Source of the DNA: Amaricoccus macauensis_A
GTDB lineage: Bacteria; Pseudomonadota; Alphaproteobacteria; Rhodobacterales; Rhodobacteraceae
Direction: 5' to 3'
Assembly (NCBI RefSeq): GCF_049800915.1
Contig: NZ_JBNAFY010000004.1
Coordinates: forward strand, 496,001-560,000
DNA: 64,000 nucleotides
Shown here: in pieces, positions 25,544 to 33,727 of the stretch
How the letters are laid out: every line of letters begins with the position of its first letter
How positions within the stretch are numbered: position 1 is the stretch's first letter
The notes under the pieces: model-generated
Seen by the model: only the letters and a program-made list of their open reading frames with translations
Database searches by the model: none
What the model was told of the DNA's origin: nothing
Translations under genes and position numbers: made by a program

Positions 25544-26890
25544 TTACGAAACAATTACTCCGTAGAACGATCCGGTATTTGTCCCGGCGACATCGCCACC
25601 TGCTCCAATGTACCGAATTTGTGGTTGAACCTTATCACCAGCCCCAAGCTGTACTATCGACATCGTTGCTATACTCGTTCTTAGCGAGGCGAACTCGATT
25701 CCTCCAAGTAACGTAGTCCGGTCATTTGATGGGTTACCTCCATTCAGCGCCAAGCCAATTTTCACAAAGTTTGGCATTGGACCAGCCTCCTTGTAGACCG
25801 CATTCGCTCCGAACATGTAGACGCCGTCGACCGGCGCGGTGAATGCGCCCGTCACCGGGTCGTAGTGGTCGCCGATATTGTGGCGCACATTGTTGAAGAC
25901 GAGTGACGTCCATTCGTTCTCCGCAACAGACTGCTCATCCGGTGTCGTGGCCGAGAAGCTTGCGTTGCGCGGCAACGAGACTGAACCCGTTGCGTTGTCG
26001 ATAACCAGCGCCGTGGTGTAGTCCGCCCCGACCTTGATCGTGAAATCCCGCCCGCCAAGCAGTCCCAACAGCGCCTGGGTCGCGTGGCCCGACTGCAGCG
26101 CAAAGGACAGATCATCCTCATCGGCACCCTTGTTCATTACAACGTTGAGATCACCCGGATTGGTGAAGAGGCTGTTCCGCCCGGAGACCAGAAGCCGATT
26201 GTTCACGTCCGCCCCGGCACCAATGCCGATGTTTCCGTTTTGATGCGAGACGTTCAGCGCGGGAAGAAAAGTTGCACCGTCCGGGCTGACCTTCAGGCTG
26301 AAATTATCGCTTCCCATCAGCCCCATCAGCGCGCGCGAGGAATACCCGGTCTGGAAGACGATTCCCGCATCCGCAGAATCAGTCTCCTTGTTGAGCGTCG
26401 TGCGCAGGTTTCCGTCTCCGCCTTCGTCCACACCTGCGGCCGTCCAGAGCGCGGCATTCAGCTTGGCAGCGAATGGCGTTGCCGCGTCAGCCGTAGTTCC
26501 CACCCCGAGCTCGGTGAGATTCTGGGCCGCGCCTCCCGAAACCGAGCCGCCGGAAATCGAGATCCAGGCAGTGCCCGACCAAACCCGCATTTCCGAACGG
26601 TCCTGCACCCAGGCTTGCCAGCCCACCTGCGGAACCATGCGCATCCAGAAGCCGTCAACGAAATAGGCAATGCTCGCATCCCATCCCTGCCAGTCGCCAC
26701 CGCCGCCTGGCGCGACGATGTATCGCGCCCCGGCATCCGGGGTCTCGGGCGGAACGCTGGCCCCTGCACTCGCGACCGAAAGCTGCACCAGCGCATCAAG
26801 AACGCGAATCGCCTCGTTGTGGGTCACATGCTTTTGCGCCTGGTTCGGCATGATGTAGGGAAGTTTGAGGTTCTCGGTTTCATCGGACAT
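25544..26890 (-). CDS. DUF2793 protein with C-terminal C1q-like domain
   Basis: A 448-residue protein of phage/gene-transfer-agent type. The N-terminus (LKLPYIMPNQAQKHVTHNEA, then a Trp-rich segment with AYFVDGFWMRMVPQVGWQAW) is the DUF2793 domain, residues 1-110. A middle part of about 200 residues repeats short beta motifs resembling tail-fibre shafts. Residues from about 310 match the C1q/TNF jelly-roll: VFNNVRHNIGDHYDPVTGAF, TAPVDGVYMFGANAV, a late AGDKVQPQIRY and a terminal SFYGVIVS. It would be a trimeric adhesin or receptor-binding spike. No other phage gene is nearby. GC content drops towards the 3' end. Confidence 0.7.
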   Translation of the reverse strand: MSDETENLKLPYIMPNQAQKHVTHNEAIRVLDALVQLSVASAGASVPPETPDAGARYIVAPGGGGDWQGWDASIAYFVDGFWMRMVPQVGWQAWVQDRSEMRVWSGTAWISISGGSVSGGAAQNLTELGVGTTADAATPFAAKLNAALWTAAGVDEGGDGNLRTTLNKETDSADAGIVFQTGYSSRALMGLMGSDNFSLKVSPDGATFLPALNVSHQNGNIGIGAGADVNNRLLVSGRNSLFTNPGDLNVVMNKGADEDDLSFALQSGHATQALLGLLGGRDFTIKVGADYTTALVIDNATGSVSLPRNASFSATTPDEQSVAENEWTSLVFNNVRHNIGDHYDPVTGAFTAPVDGVYMFGANAVYKEAGPMPNFVKIGLALNGGNPSNDRTTLLGGIEFASLRTSIATMSIVQLGAGDKVQPQIRYIGAGGDVAGTNTGSFYGVIVS

Positions 26891-27101
26891 CGATTGCTGG
26901 CCTTCGGTTCCTGATGTGAGCGGTCTGCGGGCCCGGGCGTGCTGGCGCCGCCACGAACAGCGCGTGATCTTATGCGCGCCAGGCGGGCGTTGCGCCGATG
27001 GATCGAGAAGCGATTGCCCGGCTATCGCACGGGCGTTGCGCGTCTGGTCAATCCTGGCGCCGGGCGCTATCTTCCGGGGGTTGCCGATCTGGAGCACGAA
27101 C

Positions 27102-27926
27102 GTGACCGCCGAATTCGAGGCACAGACCAGCCGCGATGCGGATCTCGCCATGCTCGCCTGGCTGGTGGAGATGGGCGCGGACGAAGCGATTGAAGACGAA
27201 CCGATCGACCGGTTCGCTGCGCATATTGCTGCCGAGGAAGAAGCCGCTGCTCGATCACAGCGGCCGGCACGCGCCAAGGCGACCCGCAGCGGCGCAGCAG
27301 CGCCCCCATTGCCAGCCCAGCCCACCGCACCTGATACACGCGCAAGAGCCGCGGAATGCGCGACGCTCGATGCTTTGCGGTCCAGTCTCGAGAGCTTCGA
27401 TGACTGCGCGCTGAAGAAGGGCGCGCGCAACACCGTCTTCGCCGATGGCAACCCGCAAGCCCGGCTCATGATCGTGGGGGAGGCACCGGGCCGGGACGAG
27501 GACCGTCAGGGATTGCCCTTCGTGGGTCGGTCTGGCCAGTTGCTGAACAGGATGCTCGCGGCGATCGGGTTCTCCCGCCATGCCGAAGCGCCGGAGCAGG
27601 CCGCTTATATCACCAACGTGCTCCCCTGGCGTCCGCCACAGAATCGCGACCCCTCCGCGGATGAGATCTCCATGATGTTGCCCTTCCTCCACCGGCATAT
27701 CGAACTGGCTGCACCGACGGTCTTGGTGCCAATGGGCAATGCTGCGGCGAAAACGCTTCTGGAGACCACGACCGGCATCACGCGCCTCCGGGGGAACTGG
27801 TCGGAATGGCGCGGGATTCCCGTGATGCCAATGTTCCACCCCGCGGCCCTTCTGCGCGGCCCCGAAAAGAAAAGTGTCGCCTGGGCAGATCTGCTGCAAA
27901 TTCGGGAAAGGCTCGACAGCGCGTGA
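27102..27926 (+). CDS. Uracil-DNA glycosylase, family 4-like
   Basis: A 274-residue UDG-superfamily protein that would remove uracil from DNA. The core has GEAPGRDEDRQGLPFVGRSG (motif 1, about residues 125-144), a TNVLPWRPPQNRDPS segment and HPAALLRGP (motif 2) near the C-terminus. The GTG start at 27102 follows GGAG by 7 bases. The N-terminal 90 residues are an Ala-rich, low-complexity extension. Only two Cys occur in the whole protein, and the Cys expected in the VKCRPP position is Trp, so the Fe-S cluster of classical family 4 enzymes cannot form as usual. It overlaps the next gene by four bases. Confidence 0.8.
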   Translation: MTAEFEAQTSRDADLAMLAWLVEMGADEAIEDEPIDRFAAHIAAEEEAAARSQRPARAKATRSGAAAPPLPAQPTAPDTRARAAECATLDALRSSLESFDDCALKKGARNTVFADGNPQARLMIVGEAPGRDEDRQGLPFVGRSGQLLNRMLAAIGFSRHAEAPEQAAYITNVLPWRPPQNRDPSADEISMMLPFLHRHIELAAPTVLVPMGNAAAKTLLETTTGITRLRGNWSEWRGIPVMPMFHPAALLRGPEKKSVAWADLLQIRERLDSA

Positions 27927-28552
27927 TACTCGGATTGGATATTCTCACGCTGGCCACATTTCTGCCGCTCGGCCTCGCCCTTAATCTCACCCCCGGACCG
28001 GACATGATGTTCTGCATCGCCCAGGGAATGCGATCGGGTCCCCGCACCGCCGCTGCCGCGAGCCTGGGCGTGTCGCTTGGCGCCATGGTCCACGTGACGA
28101 TCGCGGGGCTCGGCCTCGGAGCCCTGTTCGCCCGAAACCCCGCCCTGCTCGACGCTATCCGCTGGATTGGCGCAGGCTATCTGCTTTGGATCGCGTGGAA
28201 CGCGTTGCGCGCGCCTGCAGCCAGAATGCCCGATACCCGAATGGCCTCCAGAGCGGCGTTCCGACAGGGTCTCGTCGTCAATCTCACCAACCCGAAAGTG
28301 ATCCTCTTCGTCCTCGCATTCATTCCGCAATTCGTTTCACCGCAGGGCGCGCCGGTATTCGCGCAATTCATAGCTTACGGATTGGTGATTGCTCTTGGCG
28401 GGTTTCTCGTGAATGCAGGGCTGGGCGCCGCGGCGGGCCGGGCCGGGATTCGGCTTCAGGCATCCCGTACCGCAGAGCGCTGGGTCCGGCGCTGTGCTGC
28501 CACCATTTTCGGCGCACTTGCGCTGCGCCTCGTATTCGCCAAGTCAGGTTGA
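27923..28552 (+). CDS. LysE/RhtB-family exporter
   Basis: A 209-residue inner-membrane exporter of amino acids or related metabolites, with six hydrophobic segments. The family signature NLTPGPDMMFCIAQGMRSGP (about residues 18-37) is complete, and FRQGLVVNLTNPKVILFVLA (about 113-132) is the second conserved block. The GTG start overlaps the glycosylase stop (GTGA), so the two are translationally coupled. The substrate cannot be predicted. Confidence 0.88.
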   Translation: MILGLDILTLATFLPLGLALNLTPGPDMMFCIAQGMRSGPRTAAAASLGVSLGAMVHVTIAGLGLGALFARNPALLDAIRWIGAGYLLWIAWNALRAPAARMPDTRMASRAAFRQGLVVNLTNPKVILFVLAFIPQFVSPQGAPVFAQFIAYGLVIALGGFLVNAGLGAAAGRAGIRLQASRTAERWVRRCAATIFGALALRLVFAKSG

Positions 28553-28555
28553 AGA

Positions 28556-29098
28556 ATGAACGACACGACAGAACCCCGAAGCTTCATTCCGGTCCGAATT
28601 GCCGTGCTTACCGTTTCGGATAGCCGGATTCTCGCGGATGACCGCTCGGGCGACACCCTGGTCGAGCGCATTGCACGTGCCGGACACCTGCTGGCCGATC
28701 GGGCCATCCTGCGCGACGAGAAGGCGCAGATCGTCGCCAAGCTCAAGGATTGGGTCAGCGACCCCGGGATTGACGCCGTGATCACCACAGGCGGCACCGG
28801 GCTCACCGGCCGTGACGTGACTGTCGAGGCGCATGAAGCCGTCTACGAGAAGACGATCACCGGCTTCGCCACACTCTTCGCCATGGTCTCTTTCAAGAAG
28901 ATCGGCACCTCGGCAATCCAGAGCCGCGCCTGCGCTGGGGTGGCCCATGGAACCTACCTCTTCGCGTTGCCCGGCTCGACGGGGGCCTGCAGAGATGCCT
29001 GGGATGAAATCCTCGAACCACAGCTCGATTTCCGCCACCGTCCCTGCAACTTCGTGGAGATCATGCCCCGCCTCGAAGAGCACCGCCGGCGAAAGTGA
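28556..29098 (+). CDS. moaB: Molybdenum cofactor biosynthesis protein B
   Basis: A 180-residue MoaB/MogA-family protein that adenylylates molybdopterin during Mo-cofactor assembly. IAVLTVSDSR (about residue 14) opens the fold and the active-site loop TTGGTGLTGRDVT (about residues 78-90) is intact, with the expected Asp. ALPGSTGACRDAW near residue 142 is the third conserved block. It begins three bases after the exporter gene and ends the plus-strand trio; the next genes converge on it. Confidence 0.88.
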   Translation: MNDTTEPRSFIPVRIAVLTVSDSRILADDRSGDTLVERIARAGHLLADRAILRDEKAQIVAKLKDWVSDPGIDAVITTGGTGLTGRDVTVEAHEAVYEKTITGFATLFAMVSFKKIGTSAIQSRACAGVAHGTYLFALPGSTGACRDAWDEILEPQLDFRHRPCNFVEIMPRLEEHRRRK

Positions 29099-29119
29099 TC
29101 ACCGGCGGGTTCATCGGCT

Positions 29120-29605
29120 TCAGTCGATCCGGTCCTTCAGACTCTCGATGACCTGCGCATACAACGCGCGCTTGAACGGGACGATATGCGCCACAAGGTC
29201 ATCGGGGGACATCCAGCACCAGCGGCTGAATTCGGGATGCTTGGTCTCGATATTGATATCGGCATCGCTGCCTAGGAACCGCATCAGGTACCAGAGCTGC
29301 TTCTGACCGCGGAACCGCCCCTTCCAGATCTTCGGCACAAGATCATGGGGCAGATCGTAGGTCAGCCATTCCGGCGTACGCGCGACAATCTCGACAGCCG
29401 CCGGAGCGAGCCCGGTCTCCTCGCCAAGTTCACGGAGCGCGGCTTCCTCCGGCTCCTCACCCTTGTCGATCCCGCCCTGCGGCATCTGCCAAGCGGGGCC
29501 GGGATTGTCGATGCGCTGGCCAGCAAAGACCAATCCATCGGAATTGAACAGCATCACCCCGACGCAGGGGCGATACGGCAAGGCCAGGACCTCTTCCTCG
29601 GTCAT
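29120..29605 (-). CDS. rppH: RNA pyrophosphohydrolase
   Basis: A 161-residue Nudix hydrolase that removes pyrophosphate from the 5' end of mRNAs and starts their decay. The Nudix box G-x5-E-x7-REL-x-EE-x-G-L is complete at about residues 43-65. YRPCVGVMLFNSDGLVFAGQ before it and the WKGRFRGQKQLWYLMRF segment near residue 100 are specific to RppH. It is the last gene of the gpmI-envC-ctpA-rppH run, an order conserved in many alphaproteobacteria. Confidence 0.92.
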   Translation of the reverse strand: MTEEEVLALPYRPCVGVMLFNSDGLVFAGQRIDNPGPAWQMPQGGIDKGEEPEEAALRELGEETGLAPAAVEIVARTPEWLTYDLPHDLVPKIWKGRFRGQKQLWYLMRFLGSDADINIETKHPEFSRWCWMSPDDLVAHIVPFKRALYAQVIESLKDRID

Positions 29606-29625
29606 GCCAGGCTCACTCCGATGCC

Positions 29626-30969
29626 CTACTCTTCCGCCTGACGGAAGGACATGCCCCGCAGGATGTCGATCGCGTAGGAAAGCTGGTAATCTTCGTTTCG
29701 AAGATCCTCGGTCTGCTCCTGGCGCTCCTGGTCTTCTTCCATCATCGCCTTTTCGTCTTCCGTCAGGCTGTCGTTCTCGAGCGAACCGCGCAGATCGGCT
29801 TCCGAGCGAACACCGGGAAGCTGATCCTCTTCGCTCTCCTCCTCGCTGCCATTCGCATCAAGCTGACGCTGTTCGACGATGATATCCGGCGAGACGCCAA
29901 GCGCCTGGATCGACCTGCCGGACGGCGTGTAGTAGCGCGCGGTGGTCAGTCGCATTGCCCCATCGTTCTGCACTGGCATGATGGTCTGGACCGATCCCTT
30001 TCCGAAGCTCTTCGTACCCACGATGACCGCGCGGCGATGATCCTTGAGTGCACCTGCCACGATCTCGGAGGCACTGGCCGAGCCACCGTTGATCACCACG
30101 ACCATCGGCTTTCCTTCCGCAAGATCGCCCGGGGTCGCATTGTAGCGTTCGCTGTCGCTCGAATCCCGGCCGCGGGTCGAAACGATCTCACCCGACTCGA
30201 GGAAGGCGTCGACGACCGAAATCGCCTGATTGAGCAGTCCACCCGGATTGTTGCGCAAATCGATCACGAACCCGGACACGGCGTCGAAGCCGCCCGCTTC
30301 CTCCACCCTTTCCGCGAGTTGCTCCTCGAGATTAGGGAAGGTCTGCTCGTTGAAGGTGGTAATGCGCAGGATAACGACATCATTGACCAACCGCGACCGC
30401 ACGGCGGAAATCTTGATGGTTTCGCGTGTGATCGTGACGTTGAACGGCTCGGCTTCATCCTCACGTGTAACGGTGATGGTGATGTCGGAGCCCACCGGCC
30501 CGCGCATCAGATCGACGGCGTCGTTCAGGTTCAGCCCCAGCACGCTTTCACCGTCCACATGGGTGATGAAGTCGCCGGACTGGATACCGGCCCTATCCGC
30601 CGGCGTGCCCTCGATGGGGGCCACAACCTTCACGAAGCCGCTTTCCTGCGTCACCTCTATGCCGAGCCCGCCGAACTCGCCGCGGGTCTGCACCCGCATG
30701 TCGTCGAAGTCGTCTGGCGGAAGGTAGCTCGAATGCGGATCAAGGGATGCCAGCATCCCGTCAATCGCGGCCTCGATCAGTTCCTTCTCCTCGACCGGTT
30801 CGACATAGGAAGAGCGAATGCGCTCGAAGATGTCCCCGAACAGATCAAGCTGCTCATAGACATCGCTTTCGCGTTCGGCTTCCTGCGCGACAATGGGGCC
30901 GGCAAACTGGGTGCTGAAAACCATCCCTGCGACAGCGCCCGTAATTCCGGCCAGCCAGATCTTCTTCAT
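29626..30969 (-). CDS. Carboxy-terminal processing protease (CtpA, S41)
   Basis: A 447-residue periplasmic serine protease. It starts with a signal-anchor (IWLAGITGAVAGMVFSTQFA). A PDZ domain with GLGIEVTQESGFVKVVAPIE lies at about residues 95-180, and the catalytic core has Ser in NGGSASASEIVAGAL (about 295) and the Lys base in GTKSFGKGSVQ (about 320). The C-terminal 75 residues are Glu/Asp/Gln-rich, probably disordered, and may guide substrates. Its gene is 11 bases downstream of the EnvC-like gene, fitting a joint role in peptidoglycan hydrolase control. Confidence 0.92.
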   Translation of the reverse strand: MKKIWLAGITGAVAGMVFSTQFAGPIVAQEAERESDVYEQLDLFGDIFERIRSSYVEPVEEKELIEAAIDGMLASLDPHSSYLPPDDFDDMRVQTRGEFGGLGIEVTQESGFVKVVAPIEGTPADRAGIQSGDFITHVDGESVLGLNLNDAVDLMRGPVGSDITITVTREDEAEPFNVTITRETIKISAVRSRLVNDVVILRITTFNEQTFPNLEEQLAERVEEAGGFDAVSGFVIDLRNNPGGLLNQAISVVDAFLESGEIVSTRGRDSSDSERYNATPGDLAEGKPMVVVINGGSASASEIVAGALKDHRRAVIVGTKSFGKGSVQTIMPVQNDGAMRLTTARYYTPSGRSIQALGVSPDIIVEQRQLDANGSEEESEEDQLPGVRSEADLRGSLENDSLTEDEKAMMEEDQERQEQTEDLRNEDYQLSYAIDILRGMSFRQAEE

Positions 30970-30980
30970 AGATCGTCTTC

Positions 30981-32096
30981 CTATCCGTTATTTCCGTCGA
31001 ACCAGGCAACAGGATCGATCGGGCCGCCCCTATCCCTGACTTCTATATACAGTGCCTCGCGCAGGCCAGCGCCAGTTTCTAGATCCGGGATTTTCACATA
31101 TTCTTCAACACCGGGTGAGCGTCCTCCCAGAACCCCCAGCGGGGCACCCTTCTCGATGCGCTCACCAGTGCTCACGATGAGTTCCGCGAGATTGGCAAGG
31201 ATGACAAGCTCGGATGCTCCCGTTTCCAGAACGATGATGGCCCGATAGTCCAGAAACGGACCGGCATACCTCACCGTCGCATCGCCCGGTGCGCGGACCA
31301 GCGAACTCGGCGCGGCACTCAGCACGATCCCGGGCCAGAGAACCCCGGCCGCGTCCCGCTCATTGAACGCCCTCAGAACACTCTTGTCGACCGGCCAGAG
31401 GCGCGCCTCCCGTTCAGTATCCGACACTGTTCGGCCCGCGCTGCTGGGATCAAGCTCCGCGGTCAGATCCGCCAGGCTTTCCGCGCTGGAAAGCGCCTCA
31501 GTCAGCCGATGATCTGCCGGTATGCGATATTCCTGACGGAACTGCAGTTGGTCGACGAGTTCCGCCCGTGCGGAGGCAAGTTTGGCCAGCCCATCCTCGA
31601 GAAGCGCCAGCCCCTCTTCCTGCTGTCTCCCCGCGAGCTCGATCGCGTCCAGCCGCGCTTTGACTTCAACGGCTTCGTCGCTGATAGCTGGGAGAATGGC
31701 GCCGACCATCATGCGCGCACGCGCGGCACCCAGAGGGCCTTCCGGATGCAGGCCGAGCGGCCGCGCCCGGCCAAGCGACAGACTTTCCAGCATTGCGAGG
31801 AAAGTGGACATTTCTGCGGATTCACGCAGGATCTGCAACCTCACCTCGTTCTCCAGCGCACCGGCCTGCAACACGACACTGCGCACTTGAGAAAGCGAGC
31901 GGTCGTATATCGAAATGCCGTCAGCCAGTTCGACCGGCCCCACCTCGCCATCTCTGAGCTCATCCAGCGCCCGGCCCGCCTGTGCGAGCCGCGCCGCCGC
32001 GGCATCCAGATCCTCCGGCGTGGCGGCGTGAAACGGCACGCCACCGGCAAGACCGCAGAAAAGAGCAAGAATTGCGATCCGGAGCCAGTACTTCAT
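30981..32096 (-). CDS. Murein hydrolase activator EnvC-like protein
   Basis: A 371-residue periplasmic protein with a signal peptide (ILALFCGLAGGVPFHA), a long coiled-coil region (about residues 25-220) and a C-terminal LytM/M23 domain. The LytM domain has lost zinc ligands: the first His-x3-Asp site reads RAPGDATVRYAG and the HxH is replaced in LYIEVRDRGGPIDP. So it should activate amidases at the division septum rather than cut peptidoglycan itself, as EnvC does. Its start overlaps the gpmI stop by four bases. Confidence 0.85.
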   Translation of the reverse strand: MKYWLRIAILALFCGLAGGVPFHAATPEDLDAAAARLAQAGRALDELRDGEVGPVELADGISIYDRSLSQVRSVVLQAGALENEVRLQILRESAEMSTFLAMLESLSLGRARPLGLHPEGPLGAARARMMVGAILPAISDEAVEVKARLDAIELAGRQQEEGLALLEDGLAKLASARAELVDQLQFRQEYRIPADHRLTEALSSAESLADLTAELDPSSAGRTVSDTEREARLWPVDKSVLRAFNERDAAGVLWPGIVLSAAPSSLVRAPGDATVRYAGPFLDYRAIIVLETGASELVILANLAELIVSTGERIEKGAPLGVLGGRSPGVEEYVKIPDLETGAGLREALYIEVRDRGGPIDPVAWFDGNNG

Positions 32097-33613
32097 GCAG
32101 TCTCGATCAAACTCTCGCCGGTCATCTCCGGCGGCTGCTCGAGCCCCATGAGCGCAAGCAGGCTCGGAGCTAGATCGCCCAGCTTTCCGCCCGAGCGCAG
32201 GCTCGCCCCCTCTGGGCCACCCACAAGGATGACCGGCACCGGATTGAGCGTATGCGCGGTATGCGGCTCCCCAGATTTCGGATCGACCATGACCTCACAA
32301 TTCCCGTGGTCGGCCGTGACGATCACTGCACCCCCCATGTCCGAAATGGCATCCAGCGCCTGCCCGAGACCGGTGTCGACCGCCTCGACCGCCTTGATCG
32401 CGGCATTCAGATCACCGGTGTGGCCCACCATGTCCGGGTTGGCGAAATTGCAGACAATGAGCCCGTATTCACCGGAACGGATTGCCTTCACGAGATTTTC
32501 CGAGACCTCGGCCGCCGACATCTCGGGCCGCATGTCGTACGTCCGAACCCTCGGGCTGGGTGCCATGTAGCGCTCCTCACCCTCTGCCGGCTCCTCGACA
32601 CCACCATTCAGGAAGAAGGTGACATGCGGGTATTTTTCGGTCTCGGCGATCCGGAACTGCTTGAGCCCCTTGCCCGCCACCCAGGCACCGAGCGTGTTGA
32701 CGATATCCTCGGAGGGGAAGACCACGTCGAGGAAAGCGTTGAGCTTCGTGGAATATTCGACCATTCCGAGCGTGGCGGACCACTCCGGGCGCGTGCCGGG
32801 ATCGAAACCATCGAAGGATGGATCGACCAGTGCATGAAGAATTTGCCGCGCACGGTCCGCACGGAAGTTGATGAAGAAGAGCCCGTCGCCGTCCTTGGCA
32901 CCTGCATAATCGCCGATAACCGTCGGGATTACGAATTCGTCGGTTTCGTCGCGTGCGTATCCGGCCTGGATAGCTTCCGCGGCGCTCGACGCCTTTTCGC
33001 CCTGGCCCTGCAGAATGGCGGCGGTTGCCTGGCTTACACGCTCCCAGCGGTTGTCCCGATCCATCGCATAAAACCGGCCAGAAACCGTGGCAATGCTCGC
33101 GCCCTCAGGAAGATCCGCCTCAAGCGCGGCAAGCTGCTTTGCCGCGGATTTGGGCGGCACGTCGCGCCCGTCAAGGAAGGCATGGATCAGAACCGGAACG
33201 CCCTGTGCGGTAATCTCTCGGGCGGCCGCGGCAATATGGCGCTGATGCGAGTGTACACCGCCCGGAGACGCCAGCCCTGCAAGGTGCACTCGGCCGCCTG
33301 CGCTTTTCACGCTCTGAATGAACTTGCCCAGCGCCGCATTGGAGGCAAAGCTGCCGTCCTCGATCGCCTTGTCGATCTTCGGCAGATCCATCCAGACCAC
33401 CCGACCGGCACCAATATTGGTGTGCCCGACCTCGGAATTCCCGATCTGCCCCTCCGGCAACCCAACGGCATTACCGCAGGCAAGCAGGGTGTTGCGCGGG
33501 CAATTCTCCCAGATACGATCGAAATTCGGTGTGCTGCCCTGTGCAACAGCATTCGCTTCGTTCGAGGGGTTCAGGCCCCAACCGTCGAGTATGATGAGAA
33601 CTACCGGCCGCAT
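32093..33613 (-). CDS. gpmI: 2,3-bisphosphoglycerate-independent phosphoglycerate mutase
   Basis: A 506-residue glycolytic enzyme converting 3- to 2-phosphoglycerate with two Mn2+ ions. The metal-site motif LIILDGWGLN opens the protein, the nucleophilic Ser is in GNSEVGHTNIGAGRVV (about residues 59-74), and the late metal ligands are in VTADHGNCE (about 440). The ATG at 33613 is preferred because GAGGTG stands just before it; a GTG two codons upstream is possible. It heads the gpmI-envC-ctpA-rppH run. Confidence 0.93.
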   Translation of the reverse strand: MRPVVLIILDGWGLNPSNEANAVAQGSTPNFDRIWENCPRNTLLACGNAVGLPEGQIGNSEVGHTNIGAGRVVWMDLPKIDKAIEDGSFASNAALGKFIQSVKSAGGRVHLAGLASPGGVHSHQRHIAAAAREITAQGVPVLIHAFLDGRDVPPKSAAKQLAALEADLPEGASIATVSGRFYAMDRDNRWERVSQATAAILQGQGEKASSAAEAIQAGYARDETDEFVIPTVIGDYAGAKDGDGLFFINFRADRARQILHALVDPSFDGFDPGTRPEWSATLGMVEYSTKLNAFLDVVFPSEDIVNTLGAWVAGKGLKQFRIAETEKYPHVTFFLNGGVEEPAEGEERYMAPSPRVRTYDMRPEMSAAEVSENLVKAIRSGEYGLIVCNFANPDMVGHTGDLNAAIKAVEAVDTGLGQALDAISDMGGAVIVTADHGNCEVMVDPKSGEPHTAHTLNPVPVILVGGPEGASLRSGGKLGDLAPSLLALMGLEQPPEMTGESLIETA

Positions 33614-33727
33614 GATCACCTCTGAAATGTATTCTTCAGAGCTTTATCGATCCCTAAATCCTTTGGCAAACCGCGTCTGCGCTTGCAGCAAAATACAACC
33701 CTTGCCCAACGGCACCCAGAGCCGGTC

